From Actinomycetes bacterium (GTDB lineage Bacteria; Actinomycetota; Actinomycetes; Actinomycetales; Dermatophilaceae), in contig JAEZWF010000025.1 of assembly GCA_023420415.1 (NCBI GenBank), positions 29,349 to 93,348 of the forward strand: a stretch of 64,000 nucleotides of DNA. The letters run 5' to 3'. A program made the translations under genes and the position numbers. Positions 27,790 through 37,601 of the stretch are shown here, piece by piece. A model generated the notes under the pieces. The model worked only from the letters and a program-made list of their open reading frames with translations, was not told the DNA's origin and ran no database searches. Position 1 is the first letter of the stretch; each line of letters begins with the position of its first letter.

Positions 27790-27817
27790 TGTGAATATTT
27801 TGCACAAGTTTTGTCAA
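27790..27817. promoter_or_regulatory. AT-rich divergent promoter/operator region of the sugar-acid locus
   Basis: Between the fructuronate-reductase-like gene (left) and lacI (right) is the most AT-rich stretch of this part. It holds TTGACA read leftwards (27817-27812), a plausible -35 box, and an imperfect 17-bp palindrome TGTG-N9-CACA (27790-27806) downstream of it. The palindrome is a candidate binding site for the adjacent LacI-family repressor. A matching -10 box is not clear. Confidence 0.4.
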
Positions 27818-27883
27818 GAGGTTTTCAGTGCGTCGGGATGCGCCATGATGGACCCGCTCAGGAATGGACTGGAGGAGGCGACC

Positions 27884-28852
27884 ATGGCCGCGACCCTGAC
27901 CGATGTCGCGCGACGTGCGGGCGTGTCCGTCGCGACCGCATCCCGCGCCTTCGGCGAACCGGGCCGGCTGGCGAGCGCGACGTTGGAACGAGTGCTGCAG
28001 GCCGCCGGCGATGTGGGATACGTGAACTCGCAGGCCGCGGTGGCGACGCGCACCTTCGCGGTGGTCGTCCCGGATGTCGCGAACCCCGTCTACGCGATGC
28101 TGCTGAAAGCGATCTACGCACAGGCCTGGCACGGTCGACACCGCACCGTGCTCTTCGACACCGACGAGGACCCGCGCCGCGAGCGGGAGCAGTTGGAGCG
28201 GGCCGGACAACTCGACGGGATGCTGCTCTGCTCACCCCGGCTGCCCGATGAGGAGATCCTCGCCCGCGCGGGTGACACGCCCTTCGTCGTCGCCAATCGC
28301 CTGATCCCCGGAGCACCGTGCGTGCTGATGGACTCCGAACACGGCCCGCAGCAGGCCGTCGAGCATCTCGCCGCACTCGGGCATCGACACATCGCCTACG
28401 CCGCCGGCCCCGAGGGCTCGTGGGCCGATATCCGGCGCGCGGACACCGTGGCCAGGGCATGCGAGAGATCGGGCATCCGGCTGACCCACCTGAATCACTA
28501 CGCGGCGTCGATCCAGGGCGGCCGGGCCGCCGCGGCACCCGCCGCCGCCAGCGGCGCCACCGCGGTGATCACCTACAACGACCTGGTCGCGCTGGGACTC
28601 GAGGCGGGGTTGTCCGATCTCGGGATCACCAGTCCCGACGACATCAGCATCGTCGGCATCGACGACATCGACATCGCCGCGGCCGTACGACCGGGGCTGA
28701 CCACGGTCAAGATGCCGATCGATCGATGCGGGTCGTTGTCGGTGGAGCTGCTGTTGACCGCGATCTCCGACGGCATGACCGCCGACGTCGCCACCCTCGA
28801 GTCGCACCTGGTCGTCCGCGGTTCCACGGGCCATCCGCCGACCAGCCACTGA
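27884..28852 (+). CDS. LacI-family transcriptional repressor
   Basis: A 322-residue regulator. The N-terminal HTH (TLTDVARRAGVSVATASRAFG, residues ~4-24) and the hinge-like segment are followed by a periplasmic-binding-protein-like sensor domain (VVVPDVANPVYAMLLKAI; GRAAAAPAAASGATAVITYND). The ATG has GGAGGAGG six bases upstream. It stands between two divergent catabolic transcription units and points toward the ABC transporter operon. It probably controls one or both in response to a sugar acid. Confidence 0.92.
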   Translation: MAATLTDVARRAGVSVATASRAFGEPGRLASATLERVLQAAGDVGYVNSQAAVATRTFAVVVPDVANPVYAMLLKAIYAQAWHGRHRTVLFDTDEDPRREREQLERAGQLDGMLLCSPRLPDEEILARAGDTPFVVANRLIPGAPCVLMDSEHGPQQAVEHLAALGHRHIAYAAGPEGSWADIRRADTVARACERSGIRLTHLNHYAASIQGGRAAAAPAAASGATAVITYNDLVALGLEAGLSDLGITSPDDISIVGIDDIDIAAAVRPGLTTVKMPIDRCGSLSVELLLTAISDGMTADVATLESHLVVRGSTGHPPTSH

Positions 28853-28921
28853 GCCACCGCCTTCGGCCCCGTCACGATCCGCTGCGGCCACCGCCACCGC
28901 GATCGTGAGGACATCGTGATC

Positions 28922-28972
28922 TCAATCGCCGCCAGACGATTGAATGATCATACTTAATGTGTCTAGGGTGAT
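28922..28972 (+). promoter_or_regulatory. Candidate promoter/operator of the sugar ABC operon
   Basis: A perfect 7-bp inverted repeat TCAATCG-N8-CGATTGA (28922-28943) is followed by TTGAAT (28940-28945) and, 18 bp later, TAGGGT, which read as -35 and -10 boxes pointing at the lipoprotein gene. The repeat overlaps the -35 box, where a repressor would act. Inferred from symmetry and spacing. Confidence 0.4.
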
Positions 28973-29025
28973 TCCCACGGAGCGGGTCGCAACGATGCCC
29001 CGCCGCGAGACGGGAGACGATACCC

Positions 29026-30351
29026 ATGAGGAATCACCGCCCCAGCAAGAATCTTCGGCCCGCGACGCAGTCCCGGATGGTCCGCGGAACCGCGGCCCTG
29101 GCGACCGTCCTGGCCGGCTCCCTGCTGCTGTCCGCCTGCGGCGGCGGGGACAAGCCCGCATCGGAGACCAAGGAGATCAAGGTCACGATGGCGAACCATG
29201 TGTGGACCACCGAGATCCAGAAGGTGATCCCCGAGTTCGAGCGACAGTCCGGCATCAAGGTCAACGTGACCACCCTCGGCGAGAGCCAGCTCTCCGATCA
29301 GTACAACGTCAAGCTGAACGCCGGTACCAACGAGATCGACGTGATGATGTACCGGCCGCTGCAGGAGGGCCGCCAGTTCGCCAAGAACAAGTGGGTCGCC
29401 GACCTGACCCAGAACACCTCCGAAGCCGACTACGACTGGGGTGACTTCCAGGAGGCCGCAAAGGCGTCCACCACGATCGACGGCAAGGTCGTCGGCGTAC
29501 CGCTGATCACCGAACGCCAGGTCGTCTACTACAACAAGGACATCCTCGCCCAGGCCGGCGTACAGCCGCCGAAGACGCTGGATGAACTGGAGACCGCGGC
29601 GAAGACGATCAAGGAGAAGGTGCCCGACACCTACGGCATCTCGATGCGCGGCCAGCGCGCCGCCGCGGTCACCCAGTTCTCCTCCTTCCTCTATTCCGAG
29701 GGCGGCGACTGGTCGGCCGACGGCAAGGCCACGGTCAACACTCCCGAGGCGGTCCGGGCCTACACCCGCTACGGCTCGCTGCTGAAGAACTACGGCCCGC
29801 CCGGGGCGACCAACATGAACTGGCCGGATGCGTTCGCGATCTACCAGCAGGGCAAGGCGGGCTTCCTGATCGACGCCGATTCGCTCTACAAGAACGCGAT
29901 CGACCCGGCGAAGTCGAAGGCCACCAATTCCACCGGTTACCTCGCCTTCCCGGCCGGCAGCGCCGGCTCCAAGCCCTACAACGTGACCTCCTGGGCGCTG
30001 GGGGTCAACAACGACTCCGAGGCCAAGGAGGCCTCGTGGCAGTTCATCAAGTGGGCGACCAGCAAGGACCTCACCCTGCGGATGCAGCAGGCCGGTACGC
30101 CGGGTGCGCGGGCCTCGGTGTGGGCCGATCCGCAGGGCACCACGAGCTTCCCGGCCGAGCTCGCCCAGGTGATCCAGGAACAGTCCAAGGTCGGCATCGG
30201 CCATGACCGTCCCGAGGTGGTCCAGGTGGGCAAGGCCCGCGACATCGTCGGTGGGCCGATCGTCGCCTCGATCGGCGGTCAGGACGTCGCCGGCTCGGCC
30301 GGTACCGCCCAGCAGGAGTTCCAGAGCTTCCTGGACGGCGAGAAGCGATAG
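29026..30351 (+). CDS. Extracellular sugar-binding lipoprotein of an ABC importer
   Basis: A 441-residue family 1 solute-binding protein. The signal peptide has basic residues, a hydrophobic core and the lipobox LLSAC with the lipid-bearing Cys at residue 38. The mature part (EIKVTMANHVW; VVYYNKDILAQAGV; TSWALGVNN) is typical of carbohydrate ABC receptors. It feeds the two permeases encoded next. No ATPase gene is present in the operon, so a shared MsmK-type ATPase encoded elsewhere is expected. The dehydratase gene at the operon end suggests a sugar acid or a glycoside of one as ligand. Confidence 0.9.
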   Translation: MRNHRPSKNLRPATQSRMVRGTAALATVLAGSLLLSACGGGDKPASETKEIKVTMANHVWTTEIQKVIPEFERQSGIKVNVTTLGESQLSDQYNVKLNAGTNEIDVMMYRPLQEGRQFAKNKWVADLTQNTSEADYDWGDFQEAAKASTTIDGKVVGVPLITERQVVYYNKDILAQAGVQPPKTLDELETAAKTIKEKVPDTYGISMRGQRAAAVTQFSSFLYSEGGDWSADGKATVNTPEAVRAYTRYGSLLKNYGPPGATNMNWPDAFAIYQQGKAGFLIDADSLYKNAIDPAKSKATNSTGYLAFPAGSAGSKPYNVTSWALGVNNDSEAKEASWQFIKWATSKDLTLRMQQAGTPGARASVWADPQGTTSFPAELAQVIQEQSKVGIGHDRPEVVQVGKARDIVGGPIVASIGGQDVAGSAGTAQQEFQSFLDGEKR

Positions 30352-30379
30352 CCCAACCAACGATCGGCGGGAGGCGACC

Positions 30380-31351
30380 ATGTCCACCACCACCTCGGAC
30401 ACCCGGGGGCCAACCACCCCCGGGGTGACCAACCCGGGCGCGGGCCCGGGCGTGCGGCCGACCAGCGGGTTCGCCGGTTGGGCCAATCGGCACCGCAAAT
30501 GGGTCTTCGCCGGACCGGCGATGGTCTTCGTGGTGGCCATGGTCGCCTTCCCGATCATCTACACGATCGTCCTGTCGCTCACCGACGCGTCGGGATCGGT
30601 GCGCGCGGACTTCGAGTTCATCGGCTTCGAGAACTACGCCACCGTGCTCACCGACACCCGTCGCTTCTGGCCGGCGGTCGGGCGTACCGTCTTCTTCACC
30701 GTCGTGGCGGTGGTCGTCGAGGTGGTGCTCGGCATGTGCATCGCCCTGCTGCTGCGCAAACCCTTCAAGGGCCAGGGTCTGGTCCGGGTGGTGATCCTGC
30801 TGCCGCTGGTCGCCACCCCGGTCGCGGTGGGCATGATGTGGCTGCTGATCTTCGAGCCGACCACCGGTGCGGCCAACCAGTTGATGCGCGTCCTCGGCCT
30901 GCCGGCGCAGGGCTGGATCTCCGATCCCAAGCAGGCCCTTGCCACATTGGCTTTCGTCGACATCTGGCAGTGGACGCCGATGGTGGTGCTGATCCTGCTC
31001 GCCGGGCTCACCTCGCTGCCCGAGGAACCCGACGAGGCGGCCCGGGTGGACGGTGCGAACGCCTGGCAGCGGTTCTGGTTCATCACCGTGCCGATCCTGA
31101 TGCCGACGATCATCGCCGCGGTCCTGCTGCGCTCCATCGACGCACTGAAGACCTTCGACATCCTCTACGCCACCAAGGGCAAGGGTGGCGGTTCCTCGAA
31201 CGAGGCCGAGACGCTGAATGTCTACGCCTACGGGCTTTCCTTCGATTACAACGACTATGGCCTCTCCTCCACGGTGCTCGTGCTCTTCTTCGTGATGATC
31301 ATGATCATCGTCTCGATCCTGGTGATCCGCCGGAACAGGAGCGCGCAGTGA
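30380..31351 (+). CDS. Sugar ABC transporter permease (MalF-type)
   Basis: A 323-residue inner-membrane permease with six helices after a Pro/Gly-rich N-terminal ~40 residues. The cytoplasmic EAA loop is seen as EEPDEAARVDGANAWQRF. The ATG at 30380 follows GGGAGG. The stop overlaps the start of the second permease (GTGA), as expected for a pair forming a heterodimer. Confidence 0.92.
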   Translation: MSTTTSDTRGPTTPGVTNPGAGPGVRPTSGFAGWANRHRKWVFAGPAMVFVVAMVAFPIIYTIVLSLTDASGSVRADFEFIGFENYATVLTDTRRFWPAVGRTVFFTVVAVVVEVVLGMCIALLLRKPFKGQGLVRVVILLPLVATPVAVGMMWLLIFEPTTGAANQLMRVLGLPAQGWISDPKQALATLAFVDIWQWTPMVVLILLAGLTSLPEEPDEAARVDGANAWQRFWFITVPILMPTIIAAVLLRSIDALKTFDILYATKGKGGGSSNEAETLNVYAYGLSFDYNDYGLSSTVLVLFFVMIMIIVSILVIRRNRSAQ

Positions 31352-32208
31352 GCAGCACCGTCTCCCCCAGTGTGCCGACCCGTCGACCCCGGTCCACGGC
31401 GCAGACCGCGACCAGCCTCGCCCGGGTCCTCGCCCTGGTCCTGGTGATCGCCGGTTTCCTGCTGCCGTTGCTGTGGATGGTGCTGGCCTCGCTGAAGACC
31501 AACCTGGACATCACCGATCCGAGCAAGACGCTGGTCTTCGGACCGACGCTGGACAATTACCGCACCGTGTTCGGTCAGGAGAACTTCCTGCCGTTCATCT
31601 GGAACAGCTTCGTGATCGGCTTCGCCTCCACCGGCCTGTCGCTGATCCTCGGCGTACCGGCGGCGTACGCGATGAGCCGCTTCGACATGCGGCGGTCCTC
31701 CGCACTGGTGCTGATGGCCCGTATCATCCCCGGCGTCTCGCTGCTGGTGCCGTGGTACTACGTGTTCTCCAACCTGCGGCTGGTCGGCAACTATTCGGCG
31801 CTGATCCTCTCGCACATGTTCGTCGCGCTGCCGCTGATCGTGTGGATCATGATGTCCTACTTCGACCAGATGCCGACCGAGCTCGAGGAATCGGCGCAGG
31901 TCGACGGACTCACCCCGATCGGCGCCTTCCTGCGGATCTCATTGCCCCTGTCGATGCCCGGCATCGCGACCGCGAGCATCCTGGCGTTCATCTTCTCCTG
32001 GAACAACTTCATGTTCGCGCTGGTGCTGTCCGGGGAGAACACCCGCACCCTGCCGGTGGCGATCTTCAACTTCATCGCCTACGCCAACATCGACTGGGGT
32101 GGCCTGATGGCGGCCGCCACGGTGATCACCGTTCCGATCATGGTGCTCGCCCTGTTCATGCAGCGCTACATCGTCGCCGGCATGACCGCCGGCGCCACCA
32201 AGGGGTGA
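31348..32208 (+). CDS. Sugar ABC transporter permease (MalG-type)
   Basis: A 286-residue partner permease with six helices. The EAA loop TELEESAQVDGLTPIGAF precedes the last two helices. The GTG start is embedded in the stop of the first permease. Family knowledge gives the role (translocation pore with the MalF-type subunit); the substrate is inferred only from the adjoining dehydratase. Confidence 0.92.
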   Translation: MSSTVSPSVPTRRPRSTAQTATSLARVLALVLVIAGFLLPLLWMVLASLKTNLDITDPSKTLVFGPTLDNYRTVFGQENFLPFIWNSFVIGFASTGLSLILGVPAAYAMSRFDMRRSSALVLMARIIPGVSLLVPWYYVFSNLRLVGNYSALILSHMFVALPLIVWIMMSYFDQMPTELEESAQVDGLTPIGAFLRISLPLSMPGIATASILAFIFSWNNFMFALVLSGENTRTLPVAIFNFIAYANIDWGGLMAAATVITVPIMVLALFMQRYIVAGMTAGATKG

Positions 32209-32212
32209 GTGG

Positions 32213-33358
32213 GTGAGGATCACCGCGGTCGAGACCTTCCTGGTGCCGCCACGCTGGCTGTTCGTCAAGATCTCCACCGACGAAGGGATCGCGGGCTGGG
32301 GCGAGGCGGTCGTCGAGGGCCGCGCGGACACGGTGCGAGCCGCCGTCGGTGAACTCGCCGAGCTGCTCATCGGTCAGCCGGCGATGCGGATCGAGGACCA
32401 CTGGCAGGTGATGACCAAGTCCTCCTTCTATCGCTTCGGTGCGGTCTTCTCCAGCGCGGTGGCCGGCCTGGACCAGGCCCTGTGGGACATCCAGGGCAAG
32501 GCCCTCGGCGTACCGGTGCACGTGCTGCTCGGTGGACCGGTCCGCGACCGGATCCGGGTCTACTGCTGGGTCGGCGGAGACGAACCGAGCGAGGTCGCCG
32601 AGCAGATCCGCGCCCAGGTCGAGGCCGGGTTCACCGCGGTGAAGATGAACGCCAGCGGCCGGATGTCGCGGATCGCCACGGTCGCCGAGATCGACGGGGT
32701 GGTGCAGCGGGTGGCCGCTGCCCGCGAGGTGCTCGGCGCCGACCGCGACGTGGCGGTCGACTTCCACGGCCGGGCCAGCGTCGGCAACGTACGCCGCATC
32801 GCTCCCCTGCTGGAACCGCTGCAGCCGCTGTTCATCGAGGAACCGACGCTGCCGGAGAACTCCCACCTGCTGCGTGAGGTGACCACCGCGACCACCATCC
32901 CGGTGGCCACCGGCGAGCGGCTGTTCAACCGGCAGGAGTTCCTGCCCGCACTGCAGGCCGGGATCGCGGTCGCCCAACCCGACCTGTCGCATGCCGGCGG
33001 GATCTCCGAGGTGCGCCGGATCGCCAGCCTGGCCGAGACCTTCGACGTCCAGCTCGCCCCGCACTGCCCCCTCGGCCCGCTGACCCTGGCCGCCTCGCTG
33101 CAGGTCGGGTTCGCCAGCCCCAACCACGTCATCCAGGAGCAGTCGATCGGCATCCACTACAACCAGGGCGCCGAGGTGCTCGACCACGTGCTGAACCGGG
33201 AGGTGTTCCGCTTCGTCGACGGTTACGTGGAACGCCCGCTCGGCCCGGGACTGGGGGTCGAGATCGACGAGGCCTCGGTGCGCCGGGCCGATCAGGTCGG
33301 GCACCGTTGGCGCACCCCGTGGTGGCGTTACCCGGACGGTTCCTTCGCGGAGTGGTGA
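32213..33358 (+). CDS. Galactonate dehydratase-like enzyme (enolase superfamily)
   Basis: A 381-residue enolase-superfamily protein. Metal ligands fit D (AVDFHGR), E (FIEEPTLP) and E (ATGERLF). The segment QSIGIHYNQGAEVLDHV near residue 310 closely resembles D-galactonate dehydratase (DgoD), and LAPHCPLGP supplies the expected His. It should dehydrate a six-carbon sugar acid to its 2-keto-3-deoxy form. The GTG start is 4 bp after the permease stop. No 2-keto-3-deoxy-acid kinase or aldolase gene is in the window, so the pathway must be finished elsewhere. Confidence 0.85.
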   Translation: MRITAVETFLVPPRWLFVKISTDEGIAGWGEAVVEGRADTVRAAVGELAELLIGQPAMRIEDHWQVMTKSSFYRFGAVFSSAVAGLDQALWDIQGKALGVPVHVLLGGPVRDRIRVYCWVGGDEPSEVAEQIRAQVEAGFTAVKMNASGRMSRIATVAEIDGVVQRVAAAREVLGADRDVAVDFHGRASVGNVRRIAPLLEPLQPLFIEEPTLPENSHLLREVTTATTIPVATGERLFNRQEFLPALQAGIAVAQPDLSHAGGISEVRRIASLAETFDVQLAPHCPLGPLTLAASLQVGFASPNHVIQEQSIGIHYNQGAEVLDHVLNREVFRFVDGYVERPLGPGLGVEIDEASVRRADQVGHRWRTPWWRYPDGSFAEW

Positions 33359-33379
33359 GGGTTGCCGCGGTGGGCCACA

Positions 33380-34228
33380 ATGTCGGTCGTGCCGACCGAT
33401 CCCACCGCCCAGACACTGCGCCTGCCCGACGGCAGGTCGTTGGGTTTCGCCGACTACGGCACCCCGACCGGGGTGCCGATGCTGTTCCTGCACGGCCAGC
33501 CCGGGTCGCGGCTGATCGGCGCCCTGATGGACGGCGCGGCGCGCGAGGTGGGTGTCCGGCTGATCGCGGTCGACCGGCCCGGTATCGGATTGTCGGACTC
33601 GGTCGGCGAACGCACCCATTCCCAGTTCGCCGGTGACCTGTCCGGCGCCCTGGAGGTGCTCGGGCTGGGCCCGACACCGATCGTCGCCTGGTCGGCCGGC
33701 GGGGCGTACGCCCTGGCCTGGGCGGCGGCCCGGCCCGAGCTGGTCCCGGCGGTCGGCGTACTCGGCGGGGTCGGCCCGGGTGGCGCGCTGGATGGTGCCT
33801 GGTCCGCGCTGAAGAACCGCCTCGGCGTACCGACCGGGGTGTTGAAGATGCCCGCCGAGGCCTGGAGCGTCACCCTCTCCCGGACCTGGCTGAAGACCCG
33901 CAGCGCGGCCGGTGAGCGGGTCGAACTGGCCACCGATGTCGCCCCGATCCTGGCCCGCGGCTTCCGTGAGGGCGTCCGTCAGGGCACCTCCGCGGCCCGG
34001 TTGGAGACCCGGCTGCTGGGCGGTGACTGGGACTTCGACCCGGCCACCGTGCGGGTGCCGGTGTGGCTCTGGCACGGCAAGGACGACGCCCTGGTCCCCT
34101 GGTCCCAGACCCGGGAACTGGCCGCCCGGATCCCCGACGCGCGCAGCACCCTGATCCCCGGTGAGGGCCATGTGTCGCTGCTGGTCAACCACGGTGCGGA
34201 GATCCTCACCACGATGCTGCGGGTGTGA
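33380..34228 (+). CDS. Alpha/beta-fold hydrolase
   Basis: About 282 residues with the alpha/beta-hydrolase layout: LFLHGQPGSRL (oxyanion), IVAWSAGGAYA with nucleophile Ser in WSAGG near residue 105, a late Asp (GKDDALVP) and the catalytic His (GEGHVSLL). Substrate unknown. The ATG at 33380 and a GTG nine bases later are both possible; the CACAAT seven bases before the GTG resembles a -10 box. Its stop lies just before the ABC ATPase gene. Confidence 0.87.
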   Translation: MSVVPTDPTAQTLRLPDGRSLGFADYGTPTGVPMLFLHGQPGSRLIGALMDGAAREVGVRLIAVDRPGIGLSDSVGERTHSQFAGDLSGALEVLGLGPTPIVAWSAGGAYALAWAAARPELVPAVGVLGGVGPGGALDGAWSALKNRLGVPTGVLKMPAEAWSVTLSRTWLKTRSAAGERVELATDVAPILARGFREGVRQGTSAARLETRLLGGDWDFDPATVRVPVWLWHGKDDALVPWSQTRELAARIPDARSTLIPGEGHVSLLVNHGAEILTTMLRV

Positions 34229-34270
34229 CGAAGGACCCGCTCGCCGGCGCGGGTCCCGCGGGTCATCGGC

Positions 34271-34284
34271 CGTACAATGAGGCG

Positions 34285-34287
<3 letters not shown>
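34271..34287 (+). promoter_or_regulatory. -10 box with probable leaderless start of the ABC ATPase gene
   Basis: TACAAT, a near-consensus -10 box, is followed by six bases (GAGGCG) and the GTG start, so a transcript would begin at the start codon. GAGG could also act as a ribosome-binding site, but it is too close to be ideal. The -35 region is not convincing. Confidence 0.4.
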
Positions 34288-34994
<707 letters not shown>

Positions 34995-34998
<4 letters not shown>

Positions 34999-35759
34999 CC
35001 ACCCTCGACCTCTCCCCCGCCCCCGGTGCCGCACCGGCCGGTACCCGGGTCTGGCGACAGGCCCGTACCGAGGCGATGCTGCTGGTCCGCAACGGCGAGC
35101 AATTGCTGCTGGCACTGGTGATCCCGATCGGCGCACTGGTGCTGGGCCGGTTGCTCGGCGACCGGTTCGGACTGGACTTCGCGCTGCTGGTGCCCTCGGT
35201 GCTGGCGCTGGCGATCTGGTCCTCGGCGTTCACCTCGCTGGCGATCGCGACCGGGTTCGAGCGGCGTTACGGGGTGCTGGAACGGCTCGCGAGTACGCCG
35301 CTGACACGGACGGGATTGCTGCTGGGCAAGGCGATCTCGCTGCTGCTGGTCACCGCCGGGCAACTGGTGCTGCTGATGCTCGCCGCGTTCGCACTCGGCT
35401 GGCGACCGGTGCTGCAGCCACTCCCGGTGCTGATCGGGGTGCTGGCGACGGTGCTCGCCGGGGTCGCCTTCGCCGCGCTGGCGCTGCTGCTGGCCGGTAC
35501 GCTGCGCGCCGAACTGACGCTGGGTCTGGCGAACCTGATCTATCTGCTGCTGGCGGTCGCCGGTGGCGTCCTGCTGCCGCTCTCCGGATATCCGGAGGCG
35601 ATCCGACCGGTCGTGGCGGCGCTGCCGACCGCGGCCCTGGCCGAGGCGCTGCGTGGCGCCGGGACCGGGCAGGCGATCTGGTGGTCGCTCCCGGTGCTGC
35701 TGGTCTGGGCGGTAGCGGCCAGTCTGCTGACCAGAAAGGTGTTCCGATGGATGTCCTGA
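34995..35759 (+). CDS. ABC-2 type permease
   Basis: A 254-residue membrane protein with six hydrophobic helices and the ABC-2 topology; the GFERRYGVLERLASTPLTR loop after helix 2 is typical. It overlaps the ATPase stop by 4 bp and runs 13 bp into ctaA. It forms the pore for the exporter; the cargo is not known. Confidence 0.9.
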
Positions 35760-36640
35760 CCGCCGAGCCCGCCCAGACGGCTGCCGAGGAACGCCGGTGG
35801 CGGACCTTGCGTGGCTGGGCGATCGGTTCGCTCGCCGGCAACATGGGCCTGATCCTCACCGGGGCGCTGGTCCGGTTGACCAAGTCCGGGCTCGGTTGCC
35901 CGACCTGGCCGAAGTGCACCAACCAGTCGCTGATCCCGGACAGCTTCGGGCTGCACCCGGCGATCGAGTTCGGCAACCGGCTGCTCACCTTCGCCCTGAT
36001 CGCGCTGGCGATCGGCACCTTCTGGGCGGCGCTGCGGGTCCGCGACAACGGCCGTCCGCGCCGCGACCTGGTCCTGATCGCGTTCTGGGCGGCGCTCGGC
36101 ATCCCCGCCCAGGCAGTGATCGGTGGGATCACCGTGCTCACCCAGCTCAACCCCTATGTGGTCGCCGGGCACCTGCTGGTCTCGGTGGCGCTGGTCGTGG
36201 TGCTGGTGCTGCTCGTCCGCCGCGCGAAGCGACTCGAACCACAACCCGTCTCGGCGGCCGGCCAATTGTGGGCCCGGATCACCTTCTGGCTGGTGATGCT
36301 CTCGGTGGTGCTCGGCACCCTGGTCACCGGCTCCGCCCCGCACGGTGGTGATGACGAGGCCGCCCGGACCGGCTTCACCCTGGAGGTCGTCGCCAAGGCA
36401 CACGCCTGGAGCGTCTGGGCAGTGATCATCGCGCTGGCGATCGCCTGGTGGTTGACCCGCTCCCGCGCCGCGGCCTGGCTGGCGCTGGCGGTGGTGGCGC
36501 AGGGCCTGGTCGGCTACCTGCAGTACTTCAACGGCCTGCCGATCTGGATCGTGGCACTGCACATGATCGGGGTGTCGGTGGTCTCGGCGCTGGCGGCGAA
36601 TCTCCTCTGGGGCGTACGCCGGGAGGTCACGACCCGCTGA
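35747..36640 (+). CDS. ctaA: Haem A synthase (COX15/CtaA)
   Basis: A 297-residue membrane protein with eight helices that oxidises haem O to haem A for aa3-type cytochrome oxidase. Visible are TKSGLGCPTWPKC in the first extracellular loop (paired Cys), EFGNRLLTF, VVAGHLLVSVAL and a His in the last helices (ALHMIGVS). The ATG at 35747 lies inside the end of the permease gene, with AAAGG before it. CtaB, which makes its substrate, is encoded about 4 kb away beyond the osmoprotectant transporter. Confidence 0.94.
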   Translation: MDVLTAEPAQTAAEERRWRTLRGWAIGSLAGNMGLILTGALVRLTKSGLGCPTWPKCTNQSLIPDSFGLHPAIEFGNRLLTFALIALAIGTFWAALRVRDNGRPRRDLVLIAFWAALGIPAQAVIGGITVLTQLNPYVVAGHLLVSVALVVVLVLLVRRAKRLEPQPVSAAGQLWARITFWLVMLSVVLGTLVTGSAPHGGDDEAARTGFTLEVVAKAHAWSVWAVIIALAIAWWLTRSRAAAWLALAVVAQGLVGYLQYFNGLPIWIVALHMIGVSVVSALAANLLWGVRREVTTR

Positions 36641-37601
36641 CGAAACCCTCCTGACGCAGCCAGTCCCAGGCCACGTCGGCGGGCTCCTCCCCGTTGACAT
36701 CGACCCGGGCGTTCAGCTCCAGCAGGGTCTCGTTGTCGAGTTTCGCGGCCACCGGCGCGAGCAGCTGCTCGAGCTGCGGCGCCTGGCGGGCCAACTCGGC
36801 GGTGAGCACCGGGGCCACGTTGTAGTTCGGGAAGAACTTCTTGTCGTCCTCCAGCACCGACAGGTTCAGCGCCTTGAGCCGGCCGTCGGTGGTGAACACC
36901 TCGCCGAAGTTGCACAGCCCGTCCGCGGTCGCCGCATAGATCGCACCGGTGTCCAGGGTGCTGATCTGGTCGGGCGGCACCTCCGGCAACCCGTAGGTCT
37001 TCAACCAGGGTTGGAATCCGTCGTTGCGGTTCGCGAACTCCGACTCCAGACAGAAGGTGAGTTCCTCGGCCGGCACCCGCTGCAGATCCGACATGGTGGA
37101 GATGCCCAACCGATCCTTGGTCTGCTCGGTGATGGCGAAGCTGTAGGTGTTGTTCATCGGCGCCGGTGGCAGCCAGACGAGCCCGTTCCGGGCGTCGGCA
37201 TCCTTGACCGCCTGCCACTGTTCACGCTCATCGGCGATCGGCTTCTCGTTCTGCAGATAGGAGATCCAGGCCGTCCCGGTGTACTCCCATTCGAAGTCGA
37301 CCTGGCCCTGCAGCTGTGCCTGCCGGGCGCTCTGCGAACCCGGGATGTTGGTCAGATCCTGCACGTCGGCGCCGGCGGACTGGAACAGGATGACCGCGAT
37401 CTTGCCGAGCAGCAGCTGTTCGGTGAAGTTCTTGGAGCCGACCTTGATGCTCACCCCGTCCAGCCGGGCACTGTTCGCCAGCGGGCCGGCCAGTTGTCCG
37501 GTGGGGGCGAAGCCACCGGCGGTACCGAGCCCGCACGCCGACAGCAGCAGGCTGAGCAGGAGCACCGGCAGCACCAGCACGGTGTGGATCCGGATCCGCA
37601 T
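36627..37601 (-). CDS. Osmoprotectant (glycine betaine/choline) ABC binding lipoprotein, OpuCC/ProX-like
   Basis: A 324-residue substrate-binding protein with a lipobox LLSAC, the modified Cys being residue 23. VGSKNFTEQLLLGKI and FEWEYTGTAW are hallmarks of the OpuAC/ProX fold, where aromatic residues bind quaternary amines. It is the last gene of a permease-ATPase-permease-receptor operon. The ATG overlaps the permease stop as TGATG, and its own end overlaps the convergent ctaA by 14 bp. Confidence 0.92.
   Translation of the reverse strand: MRIRIHTVLVLPVLLLSLLLSACGLGTAGGFAPTGQLAGPLANSARLDGVSIKVGSKNFTEQLLLGKIAVILFQSAGADVQDLTNIPGSQSARQAQLQGQVDFEWEYTGTAWISYLQNEKPIADEREQWQAVKDADARNGLVWLPPAPMNNTYSFAITEQTKDRLGISTMSDLQRVPAEELTFCLESEFANRNDGFQPWLKTYGLPEVPPDQISTLDTGAIYAATADGLCNFGEVFTTDGRLKALNLSVLEDDKKFFPNYNVAPVLTAELARQAPQLEQLLAPVAAKLDNETLLELNARVDVNGEEPADVAWDWLRQEGFVSGS

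Noticed and set aside
28945..28962. TGATCA-centred palindrome upstream of the sugar-binding lipoprotein
   Set aside because: Only the 6-bp centre is symmetric; the better inverted repeat is TCAATCG-N8-CGATTGA just before it.
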